Origin: Oribacterium sp. C9
GTDB lineage: Bacteria; Bacillota; Clostridia; Lachnospirales; Lachnospiraceae
Assembly: GCF_002007235.1 (NCBI RefSeq)
Contig: NZ_MUHW01000011.1
Location: 1 to 64,000 of the forward strand
Direction of reading: 5' to 3'
DNA: 64,000 bases
Made by a program: the position numbers and the translations under genes. Under the pieces are notes generated by a model, which was not told the origin of the DNA, made no database searches, and was given only the letters and a program-made list of their open reading frames with translations. Of the stretch, positions 9,915 through 18,701 are shown piece after piece; within the stretch, counting starts at the first letter, position 1; every line of letters begins with the position of its first letter.

Positions 9915-10221
9915 ATTTGATAACACGGAATTATATGACAGTTATACATACAGTGAATGGTGGAACAGAATCAGCGTAAAACAGACAGAACCTACATGTT
10001 ATAGAAGATATTCCGAAAAATAATAAGGACATGGTTGACAAGTCCTTTAATCGGGTTTATGATATGAACCATAAGAGATAAGGACACATTAAGCAAGTCC
10101 TAAATAGCGTGATACAAAGTTAGCTGATATTGATGTTATCGGAAGTGATAACAGAACCTGTATATTAACTGACACAAAAAACAAATGAACAAACAGTGAG
10201 CAATGAAGCGGGAGGTAAGCC
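9915..10221 (+). promoter_or_regulatory. Intergenic leader before the isocitrate dehydrogenase gene
   Basis: About 300 bases without a credible gene. It holds two hairpins of the same design: AAGGAC (10025-10030) with GTCCTT (10042-10047), and AGGAC (10081-10085) with GTCCT (10097-10101). Both have 11-base loops and lie 56 bases apart. A third small stem, TTATC/GATAA, lies near 10137-10152. No clear promoter was identified. Confidence 0.4.
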
Positions 10222-11265
10222 ATGAGAGCAGCAGATGACAAAGCAGTTAAGACAGTAACTTTCTTTAGAGGCGACGGAATCGGACCTGAAATTTCAGATT
10301 CAGTATTTGCCATATTCCAGGCTGCACATGCTCCCGTTAAATTTGAGATATTCAATGTTGGCGAAGCCGAGTACAACAGAAACGGAAAGCTTATCCCGGA
10401 TGAGGCATTTGCATCATTCGAGAAGACAAAGGTGCTTCTGAAGAGTCCTATCACAACACCTGTAGGAAAGGGCTTCCGTTCTCTCAATGTAACCATGAGA
10501 AAGAAGTATGATCTCTATGCAAACTTCCGTCCTGCGAAGTCAAATTCAGCGGTTCCTACACCATTCCCTAATACTGACATTGTCACATTCCGTGAGAATA
10601 CCGAAGACCTGTATGCGGGAGTTGAGGAGAAAATCTCTGATAATGAGATGCACAGCATCAAAATCATAACAAGAGACAAGTCAGAGAGAATCTGCCGTTC
10701 AGCATTTGATTTCGCGGTACAGAACGGACGTAAGAAAGTGACATGTATTCACAAGGCTAATATCATGAAGCTTACGGACGGACTTTTCCTGGATGTTTTC
10801 TATGATGTGGCTAAGGACTATCCAAGTATCGAGGCAAAGGACATGATCGTAGATGCGTGCTGTATGAATCTGGTTCTGGATCCTACAAAGTTCGATGTAA
10901 TGGTAACCGAGAATCTGTACGGAGACATCATCACTGATCTTACTTCAGGTCTCATTGGCGGAGTTGGTCTCATGCCTTCTGCAAATGTCGGCACAGACAT
11001 GGCTATGTTTGAAGCAGTACACGGTTCAGCACCTGATATCGCCGGAAAGAATATCGCAAATCCTACCGCATTCCTCTGGTCAGCATGTATGATGCTCGAT
11101 CATATAGGACTCGGTGAGTATGGAGATATGATAAGAACTGCCATCAAGAACGTAATGGATGAGGGAGTCCATACAACAAAGGATATCGGAGGCAACGCTT
11201 CCACAACAGAGTATACAGACGCAGTTATCAATGAGATAAAGAAACTACTTGCTATGGCGGCTTAA
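10222..11265 (+). CDS. icd: NAD-type isocitrate dehydrogenase
   Basis: This 347-residue beta-decarboxylating dehydrogenase has the family signature ENLYGDIITDLTSGLIGG near residues 230-250 and the substrate-binding stretch SLNVTMRKKYDLYANFRP. The cofactor loop HGSAPDIAGKNIANPTA carries Asp-Ile, typical of NAD rather than NADP. It oxidises isocitrate to 2-oxoglutarate and CO2, which links an aconitase-type reaction to glutamate synthesis. Placement behind hydratase copy 1 supports isocitrate over isopropylmalate. Homoisocitrate or another 3-substituted malate remains possible. It has a strong GGGAGG ribosome binding site. Confidence 0.82.
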   Translation: MRAADDKAVKTVTFFRGDGIGPEISDSVFAIFQAAHAPVKFEIFNVGEAEYNRNGKLIPDEAFASFEKTKVLLKSPITTPVGKGFRSLNVTMRKKYDLYANFRPAKSNSAVPTPFPNTDIVTFRENTEDLYAGVEEKISDNEMHSIKIITRDKSERICRSAFDFAVQNGRKKVTCIHKANIMKLTDGLFLDVFYDVAKDYPSIEAKDMIVDACCMNLVLDPTKFDVMVTENLYGDIITDLTSGLIGGVGLMPSANVGTDMAMFEAVHGSAPDIAGKNIANPTAFLWSACMMLDHIGLGEYGDMIRTAIKNVMDEGVHTTKDIGGNASTTEYTDAVINEIKKLLAMAA

Positions 11266-11312
11266 CTAAAAAGTTTGCAGGGTGCAAAATTCTGCGTTTT
11301 TAAAGAAAATTT

Positions 11313-11361
11313 ACACAGAGGTCGGTCAAGGAAAAACTTGGTGTGACCTCTGTGTTTTTTT
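11313..11361 (+). terminator. Terminator after icd
   Basis: ACACAGAGGTC (11313-11323) pairs perfectly with GACCTCTGTGT (11345-11355), with an inner CAAG/CTTG stem and a T run. Confidence 0.93.
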
Positions 11362-11373
11362 GATCTGATTTTT

Positions 11374-11398
11374 TATAATGATGTCATAATTATGACAT
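11374..11398 (+). promoter_or_regulatory. Sensor kinase promoter with 18-bp perfect palindrome
   Basis: TATAAT (11374-11379) is a good -10 box. Directly after it lies ATGTCATAATTATGACAT (11381-11398), a perfect 18-bp palindrome covering the likely transcription start, 20 bases before the kinase ATG. A repressor bound here would block transcription. Confidence 0.6.
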
Positions 11399-11418
11399 AA
11401 CATTACGGAGCAGAATTC

Positions 11419-13599
11419 ATGAACAGAATAAACAAATACAATCAGATTTATGCAGATGTGGCTCAGAAGTTCGGCCTGATCATGCTGGCCATCATCATGC
11501 TTTTTATTTTTTACATAGATTTCAAGAGTTATATGACCTACAGCGAGGTGCTGATCAAGCAGGAGGAGACTCAGCTTTTGTCCATTGCCCGTATAGTCGG
11601 AGACAATATGAACAACTATCTAAAGCAGGAGAGGGACAAGATAGACGTTACCTTCGCGAGGCAGAATGAAAGTTTAACTGAGATTCACAGTAAGAACAAA
11701 TATCTGCTTGATGATAGTTTTCCTCTTTACAGAGGTTACGTGCTGGTGGATGAGAATCGTCAGATAGCTGATCTTGTGGTGTCCGGAGGAAATATCAAAA
11801 AAAACCGTGAAAAGATAATCACCGGTATGAAGCAGGTTTCGCTGGATAAAGTTTACAGGGCGGAGATCGAAGGTAAGCATTATTCCGAAGCGGACAAAGA
11901 ATATACTCTTTATATCAAGAAAACTCTTAAGGTGGGAGAAAAGATGTATACGGCAATCTATGCCGTAAATATGAGCGAGATCTACAACAGGATCATCAAG
12001 CCGGTTCAGATAAACGGCGCCGGATTCATCTATGTTAAGGATGCAGCAAATACAATCATGATGCATCCTCATCAGGATGAGATAGGTACCTACGGATTTC
12101 ATACTGTACATGAAAATACCACGGGGAATCCCAATGCTTTTGATGATCTTTTCAGGTGGACCAACTATCAGAAACAGGTGGCGGAAGGGTATGATGTGAT
12201 CCAGTCCTACCGTCTGTACAACGAAGAACTGGTTCCTGAGAGTATGATAGGAGCATTTACAAAGCTGTATATACAGAACGAAGAGTGGACAGTAACGGCA
12301 GTGCTTCCCATGAACGTACTTTCCGGACCGCTTACACAGTTCATAACAATGTTTCTGCTCATCACTCTCATCATCTTTCTGCTCGCTATCATCGGAACAG
12401 CCGTCTGCATGAATATCGTAAGACAGGGAAAGGAAATAAATTATCTGAGAGAAATTAACAGCGGAATGGAGATGATACAGAAGCAGAGCGATGAGATACG
12501 AAACTATCAAAGAGTGCAGTCTCTCGGTATGATGGCAAGTCATATCGCTCATGAGTTCAACAATTTCCTAACGCCTGTCATGGTGTATGTGGATCTTCTG
12601 GAGGGGGACGAAACGATCTCAGATGAAAATCATGAGCTTCTGAAGGAAATGTCGGGTTCTCTGGATCAGGCAAAGCAGCTTTCCACAGACCTTCTTAGCT
12701 TTGCAAGACAGGATACGGGAGCGAAGCTTAGCTTTATGGATCTTCGGGATGAGACAAGTAAGGCCGTTAAGATCGTAAAGCGCCTGACGCCGCAAAAGAT
12801 AAAGTTTGAAAGTGAAATCACAGAAGAAGACATTCACCTTTATGGAAGAAAGGGAAACATAGAGCATATACTATTGAATCTTTGTAAAAATGCCTATGAC
12901 GCTATGGAAGGCGCCGCCATCAGAAGACTCAGGATAACACTTCAGAAAAAGGACGATGAGGCGGTACTTTCGGTTTCCGATACAGGCTGCGGTATTCCTG
13001 ATGAGACTATAGAGCGTATCTTTGAACCTTTCTATACGACCAAGGGAAGCAGACAGGGAACGGGTCTCGGACTCAGTGTGGTAAAGAATATAGTTACATC
13101 CATGGGTGGAACCATGGATGTCAGGAGCAGCAATGAAGGCACCACATTCATCATGAGATTTCCTGTTACTGAGGATACCAAAGAAAATCAGATCAGCAGG
13201 ATCGCTGCCATAAAGAGAATCGCAATCATATATAACAAGAAGATAAATATTGAAAGAATAGAAGAGATATTTAAAGGAAGTACTTACAGGGTGGAGTACT
13301 TTGATCATCCGGCAGCAGTAATTTCTCTGATACAGAAGAAAAAGAATTACTACGGCATGGTCATATCGGCATATGATCTGCCGCTGATGAATGGTGTGGA
13401 GACTCTGAAGATAGTGAGAAGACTGGAACCTGAGATCAGGCTGATACTTACATCGGATGAGAAGATAACTGAGTTTGAGTGGTATCTGAATAACGGATAT
13501 TTCGACAGACATATCACCGTAAAAGAACTTTATAAGGAATTGAATACGTTGATATCACTGGATAAAATGCCTGACTTTCCACAGCCAAACGGAGAGTGA
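11419..13599 (+). CDS. Membrane sensor histidine kinase with degenerate receiver domain
   Basis: This 726-residue kinase has a membrane helix (about 18-34), an external Cache-like sensor region (about 35-305), a second helix (about 308-333), and a kinase core. The core has His378 in SHIAHEFNN, N-box NLCKNAYDAM, DTGCGIP, FEPFYTTK and GTGLGLSVV. The C-terminal segment from about residue 595 has receiver topology but lacks catalytic residues: the acidic pair is replaced (IIYNKK) and Ala651 stands where the phosphorylated Asp should be (VISAYDLP). It lies upstream of tctCBA, and a standard response regulator lies downstream (17929), so the pair probably senses a tricarboxylate, as TctE/TctD does elsewhere. 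Confidence 0.9.
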   Translation: MNRINKYNQIYADVAQKFGLIMLAIIMLFIFYIDFKSYMTYSEVLIKQEETQLLSIARIVGDNMNNYLKQERDKIDVTFARQNESLTEIHSKNKYLLDDSFPLYRGYVLVDENRQIADLVVSGGNIKKNREKIITGMKQVSLDKVYRAEIEGKHYSEADKEYTLYIKKTLKVGEKMYTAIYAVNMSEIYNRIIKPVQINGAGFIYVKDAANTIMMHPHQDEIGTYGFHTVHENTTGNPNAFDDLFRWTNYQKQVAEGYDVIQSYRLYNEELVPESMIGAFTKLYIQNEEWTVTAVLPMNVLSGPLTQFITMFLLITLIIFLLAIIGTAVCMNIVRQGKEINYLREINSGMEMIQKQSDEIRNYQRVQSLGMMASHIAHEFNNFLTPVMVYVDLLEGDETISDENHELLKEMSGSLDQAKQLSTDLLSFARQDTGAKLSFMDLRDETSKAVKIVKRLTPQKIKFESEITEEDIHLYGRKGNIEHILLNLCKNAYDAMEGAAIRRLRITLQKKDDEAVLSVSDTGCGIPDETIERIFEPFYTTKGSRQGTGLGLSVVKNIVTSMGGTMDVRSSNEGTTFIMRFPVTEDTKENQISRIAAIKRIAIIYNKKINIERIEEIFKGSTYRVEYFDHPAAVISLIQKKKNYYGMVISAYDLPLMNGVETLKIVRRLEPEIRLILTSDEKITEFEWYLNNGYFDRHITVKELYKELNTLISLDKMPDFPQPNGE

Positions 13600-13711
13600 A
13601 CTGTGGGAAGCAGGATATCAAATTTGTCAGACTTGATGTTATATGGAACCGGAAATTAAGGCTCTGATCTAATCGTGGCATGGTTGTGTGAAATCATTGA
13701 AGATTACAAAA

Positions 13712-13777
13712 GTGACAAAACTGTCACTGTTAGTTATGCCCGATTTATTGTGTTTTAGACCGCTCCGAATATATAAT
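13712..13777 (+). promoter_or_regulatory. Putative tctC promoter and inverted-repeat operator
   Basis: GTGACA (13712-13717) and TGTCAC (13722-13727) form an inverted repeat. Downstream, TTGTGT (13748-13753) and TATAAT (13772-13777) form a plausible promoter with 18-base spacing. The half-sites (TGACA/TGTCA) also occur, oppositely arranged, in the palindrome before the kinase gene, so a shared regulator is possible. Confidence 0.5.
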
Positions 13778-13815
13778 CTGCACATAGGTTAAAGAACGAA
13801 AGGAGAGGTTCTATT

Positions 13816-14844
13816 ATGAAAAAGAGATTCTTAGGTTCTATTGCTGTTCTTACAGCGATGACAATGGCAGTTCTCGCAGGATGCGGTGGCAGCTCAAATG
13901 CTTCAAGCGGCGGACAGACAACAGAGACAAAGGCTGAGGCTTCAGGAGATGCAGCTGCATCTGACTGGACATGGGACAGAAACATCGAAATCGTTTGTCC
14001 TTGGGGAACAGGCGGTGGAGCTGATACAACACTCAGAGCTTTCGCAACTGCTCTTGAGAATGAGATCGGTGTTAAGGTTGTTGTTAACAACAAGTCCGGA
14101 GCGGGCGGAGTTACAGGTGTACAGTTCGCATCATCACAGCCGGCTGATGGATATACATATCTTCTCTGCACACAGTCACCTATGCTTGCTCAGATCACAG
14201 GTGCAACAGATTTCGATGTTTATGGATCAATTAAGCCACTTTGCCAGCTTGTACATGACGTAAACGTATTCGTAGCAGGAAAGAATGAGCCATACAACAA
14301 CATGGAAGAGCTTAAGGAATACCTTAAGTCAAATCCTGGTTCAGTAAAGTGCGGTGTTATGACTATCACAGGTCTCGATGCAGCATGCGTACAGGGTGCA
14401 TTTGACGGTGAGGTTGAGGCTGTAGCTTATACAGAGGGTTCACAGCTCAATGCTGATATCGTTGGTGGACACATCAACCTTGGATGTGAGGGACCTGCAG
14501 AGGTTTCAGCTATGGTTGAGTCAGGCGACATGAAGGTTATCGGCGCATGTACAGATCAGCACCTTACACTTGCAGGCTGGGAGAATGTTCAGACAACTGC
14601 TGACATCAACAACCAGACAACATATGGTCCTGCACGTGGTATCTTCTACATCCCTGGCACACCTGATGCAGCTATCAAGGCATTTGAGGCAGCAGCTGAG
14701 AAGGCTGTAGCATCTGACAGCTTCCAGGAGTTCTGTAAGCAGCAGGGTCTCGATCAGAGACAGGGCTGGCTCGGAACAGCTGATTATCAGAAGGAGTGGG
14801 ATTCAGATTATGAGAATCTCAACGCTCTCTTTGGTACAAAGTAA
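13816..14844 (+). CDS. tctC: Tripartite tricarboxylate transporter substrate-binding lipoprotein TctC
   Basis: This 342-residue binding protein has a lipoprotein signal ending in LAGC (Cys23), a Thr/Ala/Glu-rich linker, and the Bug/TctC fold from about residue 52 (IEIVCPWGTGGGADTTLRAFA; GAGGVTGVQFASSQPADGYT). TctC proteins bind citrate or related carboxylates outside the membrane and deliver them to TctAB. tctB and tctA follow, with a hairpin between tctC and tctB that probably raises the binding-protein level. The codon bias suggests high expression. The gene context suggests citrate, trans-aconitate or tricarballylate as ligand. Confidence 0.93.
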   Translation: MKKRFLGSIAVLTAMTMAVLAGCGGSSNASSGGQTTETKAEASGDAAASDWTWDRNIEIVCPWGTGGGADTTLRAFATALENEIGVKVVVNNKSGAGGVTGVQFASSQPADGYTYLLCTQSPMLAQITGATDFDVYGSIKPLCQLVHDVNVFVAGKNEPYNNMEELKEYLKSNPGSVKCGVMTITGLDAACVQGAFDGEVEAVAYTEGSQLNADIVGGHINLGCEGPAEVSAMVESGDMKVIGACTDQHLTLAGWENVQTTADINNQTTYGPARGIFYIPGTPDAAIKAFEAAAEKAVASDSFQEFCKQQGLDQRQGWLGTADYQKEWDSDYENLNALFGTK

Positions 14845-14874
14845 TTTTTGTAAAGTATAAAGTCAGTGTTTAGG

Positions 14875-14906
14875 TCGGGGGAACAGGTTCCTGTTTCCCC
14901 GATTTT
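14875..14906 (+). terminator. Intercistronic hairpin between tctC and tctB
   Basis: A 13-bp stem, TCGGGGGAACAGG (14875-14887) with CCTGTTTCCCCGA (14890-14902, one G-T pair), is followed by only four Ts. It is probably a partial terminator or RNA-stabilising hairpin that lets tctC exceed tctBA. Confidence 0.75.
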
Positions 14907-15004
14907 GAAAATATTGTGTCAGATTTCTCAGTAGATCCGGCATTTGGCATCAGCCTCTTCGAGAAATATTTATGGGCTGATGTTCCGAGAAAGGGGGATA
15001 TATT

Positions 15005-15508
15005 TTGGATATTTTATTTTCCGCATTTTTAATCATCGCAGGAGCAGGTCTCTTTGCAATGATCGGAGCAGATCCTGCTGCTGCAGCATCTGAAACCGAG
15101 CTTGGCGCAGCATTCTGGCCACAGATCGTACTTGCTATCATGATCGTTTTATCAGTTGTAAATATCATAACCAATGTTAAGAAGATGAAGGCTGAAGGAG
15201 GAAGCATCACTTCAGGAATCGATGTAGCAGGTTTCCTTAAGAGTAAGCTTTTTATAGGTATGATCATAGTGGCTGTTATGGCTTTGATCTTACCTATGAT
15301 AGGTTTCATACCGACATGTATCATCTTTCTTATGGTTTATGGTATCCTGCTCAAGGCTCCGAATATTCCAAAGCTTGCGATCGCTGTAGTACTTATCACT
15401 ATCGTGATCTATGTTCTTTTCCAGGGCGCTCTTGATATCATGCTTCCCAGAGGAACAGGTGTATTCCGTAGTTTTGCTCTTGCAGTTGAGTCAATATTAC
15501 CATTCTAA
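15005..15508 (+). CDS. tctB: Tripartite tricarboxylate transporter small membrane subunit TctB
   Basis: This 167-residue protein has four predicted membrane helices (about 1-20, 36-55, 82-105 and 112-145). That matches the small, poorly conserved TctB subunit that works with TctA and TctC. The start is a TTG (15005) with an AAAGGGGG site a few bases upstream; no better ATG lies upstream. tctA begins 18 bases after its stop. Confidence 0.88.
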   Translation: MDILFSAFLIIAGAGLFAMIGADPAAAASETELGAAFWPQIVLAIMIVLSVVNIITNVKKMKAEGGSITSGIDVAGFLKSKLFIGMIIVAVMALILPMIGFIPTCIIFLMVYGILLKAPNIPKLAIAVVLITIVIYVLFQGALDIMLPRGTGVFRSFALAVESILPF

Positions 15509-15526
15509 AGAGAAGGAGAGAAAAAC

Positions 15527-17029
15527 ATGTTTGATTTATTAGTGACAGGATTTTCTATTGTGTTTACACCTTCTACCTTCCTCTTTATCGTGGGTGGTAC
15601 AATCATCGGTGTAATCTTCGGTGCTATGCCTGGTGTATCAGCATCCATGGCGGTTGCTCTCGCACTGCCTTTCGCATATGCTATGAAGCCGATCGTAGCT
15701 ATCGCGTTCCTTGTTTCGGTTTACTGTGCATCTATTACAGGTGGTGGAATCACTGCAATTCTTTTCAAGATTCCTGGAACTCCTTCATCTGCTCCGACAA
15801 CCTTTGATGGTTATCCTATGGCTCAGAGAGGTGAGGCAGGTAAGGCTCTCGGATACTCACTTGTTGCATCAGCCTTCGGTGGACTTGTAGCAGCTTTCGC
15901 TATGGCGCTCATTTCTCCTCAGCTTGCAGCAGTTGCTCTTAAGTTCGGTCCTTCAGAGCTTTTTGCAGTATCCTTCCTCGGACTTTCAGTTCTTTCATGT
16001 CTCGACAGTGATAACATCGTAAAGACTCTCATCTCAGGATGTATCGGTCTTTTCCTTGCTACTATCGGTATGGATCCTATGCTTGGTATCGCACGTTTCA
16101 CATTTGGAAGTTCAACACTTCTTTCCGGTATCGAGATGATTCCTGTAATGATCGGTCTTTTCGCTGTAACTGAAGTTCTTAAGCAGACTAACAAGCAGAA
16201 GAAGATCGATGTAGAAAAGGATTCAACAGCAAAGGGCGGAGATACTTCTGCAAAGCTTCCTTCCATCAAGGAGCTCTGGGAGACAAAGTGGACTATGGTT
16301 CGTGCTTCTGTACTTGGTACAGTTGTAGGTATCCTTCCGGGTGCCGGCGCAACTATCGCTTCCTTCCTTGCATATGCAATCGAGAAGAAGGTGTCAAAGC
16401 ATCCTGAGCTTCTCGGAACAGGTATTCCTGATGGTATCGTAGCGTCTGAGGCAGCAAACAACGGTGCTACAGGTGGCGCAATGGTTCCGCTTCTTTCACT
16501 TGGTATCCCGGGTGGTAATGCTGCAGCTATCATGATGACAGCGCTCGTTATCCAGGGCGTACAGGTTGGACCGCTTCTTATCAAGCAGCAGCCGGAGTAT
16601 CTTGCATCAGTATTTGCTTCAATGTTCGTAACAAATATCGTCATGGTTATCGTATCCATGGGAATCGCAAGAGTGTTCGCAAAGATCCTTTCAGTTCCAT
16701 ATTCTATCCTTGGACCTGTAATCGTTATCCTTGCAACAATCGGTGCTTATGCAACTAACAACAACACAGGTGACGTAGTACTTATGGTTGCAGCAGGTAT
16801 CATCGGATATCTCTTCTCAAAGCTTAAGTACAATTCAGCTGCTCTTGTTCTCGGACTCGTTCTCGGACAGATGTGTGAGTCTAACTTCAGAAGAGCATAT
16901 ACTCTTAAGAACGGAAGCATCGTAGGTATCTTCGCATCTCCAATTACTTTCATAATTGTTGCAGCATGTGTGGTTATGCTCGTATATCCATTCGTTAAGC
17001 CGCTTATCTCTAAGAAGAAGGCTGCATAA
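15527..17029 (+). CDS. tctA: Tripartite tricarboxylate transporter large permease TctA
   Basis: This 500-residue permease has about 11-12 membrane helices and TctA-family motifs: GVIFGAMPGVSASMAVALALP near the N-terminus, the repeat-like GTVVGILPGAGATIASFLAY and the stretch GGAMVPLLSLGIPGG. TctA is the ion-coupled channel subunit of the TctCBA importer. It has a strong GAAGGAGAG site and ends at a solid terminator. Confidence 0.95.
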   Translation: MFDLLVTGFSIVFTPSTFLFIVGGTIIGVIFGAMPGVSASMAVALALPFAYAMKPIVAIAFLVSVYCASITGGGITAILFKIPGTPSSAPTTFDGYPMAQRGEAGKALGYSLVASAFGGLVAAFAMALISPQLAAVALKFGPSELFAVSFLGLSVLSCLDSDNIVKTLISGCIGLFLATIGMDPMLGIARFTFGSSTLLSGIEMIPVMIGLFAVTEVLKQTNKQKKIDVEKDSTAKGGDTSAKLPSIKELWETKWTMVRASVLGTVVGILPGAGATIASFLAYAIEKKVSKHPELLGTGIPDGIVASEAANNGATGGAMVPLLSLGIPGGNAAAIMMTALVIQGVQVGPLLIKQQPEYLASVFASMFVTNIVMVIVSMGIARVFAKILSVPYSILGPVIVILATIGAYATNNNTGDVVLMVAAGIIGYLFSKLKYNSAALVLGLVLGQMCESNFRRAYTLKNGSIVGIFASPITFIIVAACVVMLVYPFVKPLISKKKAA

Positions 17030-17057
17030 ATTTTCATAATAGACCAAAAGATATGTT

Positions 17058-17088
17058 CAGGCTCCCGCAGGATGCGGGGGCCTGTTTT
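17058..17088 (+). terminator. Terminator of the tct operon
   Basis: CAGGCTCCCGCA (17058-17069) pairs with TGCGGGGGCCTG (17073-17084), followed by TTTT. Confidence 0.9.
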
Positions 17089-17192
17089 GGTGAATAAAGA
17101 ATATGTATATTTTAATAATATTTTTATAGTTAGCTGTCGATGAAAAGTTTGGGAAGGAACAGTCAAACTCTACTATTTTTGAGGGGGCAGAT

Positions 17193-17777
17193 ATGCTTAA
17201 GAAAATAGTCATCAGTGTTGTGGGCTTTATATTGGGATTTTGTATAACGGCTATTGCGGCAGATCCCAGGATCACCATGAATATAAAATATGAGGATTGC
17301 TATGAATACAGTACTTTGACATGCAAAAACCAGACTAATGGTTCCATTATGTGGAGTAAAACGCTGGATCCGCTTCCGGCTACAGAGCTCACTAGGTCCC
17401 AGTATCTGGGAATCAATAATGGATATGCATATGTTCTTCACGGTGGAACTATGCTTCTGCTGGATCCTCAGACCGGTTCTGTAAAGAAAGAGAATCCTGA
17501 TTTCGGAGGTGCGAGTGCGATCTGGGTGTTCAGCTCATCAGGAAAGCTATATATGTGCGGTTACTATGGGCCTGATTTCTATGTAATTGATAAGGATGGC
17601 AAGACCGTAAGCCGGATTGAAAGCATAAATGATAAGTATTATTGGCCTGAAGCCATGAAATTTTCATCAGGTAATAATCTGATCCTGACCTATGGTGCAA
17701 AGGAAGGATCAGGAGAAGGAAGCTATCCTGTAGAGTTCGATGTTACAAAGTATTTCGGGAAAGTTGAAAAAAACTGA
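17193..17777 (+). CDS. Secreted or membrane-anchored protein of unknown function, beta-propeller-like
   Basis: This 194-residue protein has an N-terminal hydrophobic segment (about 4-22) that could be a signal peptide or anchor. The rest is rich in short beta-strand patterns of PQQ/WD-like propellers (GYAYVLHGGTMLLLDPQTG; GKLYMCGYYGPDFYVIDKDG), but it is too short for a full propeller. I do not recognise the family. It lies between the tct operon and the response regulator, with its own terminator. A link to the transporter or the two-component system is only suggested by position. Confidence 0.7.
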   Translation: MLKKIVISVVGFILGFCITAIAADPRITMNIKYEDCYEYSTLTCKNQTNGSIMWSKTLDPLPATELTRSQYLGINNGYAYVLHGGTMLLLDPQTGSVKKENPDFGGASAIWVFSSSGKLYMCGYYGPDFYVIDKDGKTVSRIESINDKYYWPEAMKFSSGNNLILTYGAKEGSGEGSYPVEFDVTKYFGKVEKN

Positions 17778-17791
17778 TTTGAGATGATTAC

Positions 17792-17835
17792 AGGTATGAG
17801 CGATGACCGTTTCAGGCAGTGCTCATACCTTTTTT
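17792..17835 (+). terminator. Terminator after the secreted protein gene
   Basis: AGGTATGAGC (17792-17801) pairs with GCTCATACCT (17821-17830), followed by six Ts. Confidence 0.92.
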
Positions 17836-17928
17836 CTGTTTAAATTGACTCATAATGGTCTCATGGATACAATAAAGCTTAGGTTTAAATTCAAAGATTT
17901 TTTTCTGGGTTAAGATTAAGGAGTTTTG

Positions 17929-18624
17929 ATGGCGAACGAGAACATACTTGTAGTTGATGATGAGGCTGCGATACGTCTTGCGATACGTGTTGCTCTAAAA
18001 AGAGAGGGAATGCGTGTGACGGAGGCGGCTGATGGTAAAGATGCCATAGAGCTTCTTGATAATCAGAAATTCAGTCTGGTGATTCTGGATGTCATGATGC
18101 AGGAAATAGGCGGTTATGAGGTTCTTCAGCACATGAGGGACAGAAATGACATGACCCCTGTTCTCATGCTGTCCGGAAAGACTGATGAAGCGGATCAAGT
18201 CATGGGGCTCGATTATGGTGCCGACAGCTACCTGACCAAGCCTTTTCATACTGCACTTCTCATTCAGAATATAAAAGCTCTCATAAGACGTACTCAGGTC
18301 TATGCCAATGCAGGCTCCGATCAGGTTAAGGCTGGACGTTTCAGTGTAGACACCCTTAAGATGGAGTGCCTGAAGGACGGTGAAAGACTTGATTTCACAG
18401 GCAGGGAGACTATGCTTTTCAGATACTTTATGGAGCATCCCGGTGAGGTATTTACGAAGGAGCAGCTTTACAGACAGGTATGGGATGACACCGGAGCCGT
18501 GGTGGATGAAAATACAGTTACAGTCTATGTTAAGCGTATCAGAAGCAAGATAGAAGAGGATCCTAAAAATCCGGTGTATCTGAAGACTGTGAGAGGTGTG
18601 GGATACCGTTTCGATCAGGAATGA
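17929..18624 (+). CDS. OmpR-family response regulator
   Basis: This 231-residue regulator has a receiver domain with the acidic pair Asp10/Asp11, phosphoacceptor Asp54 (LVILDVMM) and Lys104 (LTKPF). An OmpR-type winged helix follows (about 130-228, ending VRGVGYRF). I chose ATG 17929 because TAAGGAG lies at a proper distance, whereas the TTG at 17926 is too close. It is the natural partner of the kinase at 11419, whose own receiver is inactive. The likely targets are tctCBA and the kinase gene itself. Confidence 0.92.
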   Translation: MANENILVVDDEAAIRLAIRVALKREGMRVTEAADGKDAIELLDNQKFSLVILDVMMQEIGGYEVLQHMRDRNDMTPVLMLSGKTDEADQVMGLDYGADSYLTKPFHTALLIQNIKALIRRTQVYANAGSDQVKAGRFSVDTLKMECLKDGERLDFTGRETMLFRYFMEHPGEVFTKEQLYRQVWDDTGAVVDENTVTVYVKRIRSKIEEDPKNPVYLKTVRGVGYRFDQE

Positions 18625-18659
18625 TCAATATGATAACAGCATCAGTATACTGATATATG

Positions 18660-18697
18660 CCCTCTTTACCGGATAAACCGGTAAGGAGGGTGTTTTT
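18660..18697. terminator. Bidirectional terminator between convergent genes
   Basis: A 13-bp stem, 18660-18672 with 18678-18690 (one G-T pair), has an ATAAA loop. It lies between the response regulator and the convergent LysR gene, and is followed on the plus strand by TGTTTTT. Confidence 0.85.
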
Positions 18698-18701
18698 GTG
18701 T

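Noticed and set aside
10030-10080. 16-codon leader peptide before isocitrate dehydrogenase
   Set aside because: The possible ribosome site is only one base from the start, so translation is doubtful; kept only as a remark under the twin hairpins.
11674-12552. Long antisense frame (292 codons) opposite the sensor kinase
   Set aside because: It lies wholly inside a well-supported kinase gene, and its His/Tyr/Cys-rich composition is that of a frame shadow.
15919-16659. Antisense frame of 246 codons opposite tctA
   Set aside because: tctA is unambiguous and codon-biased; the antisense frame is a by-product of that bias.
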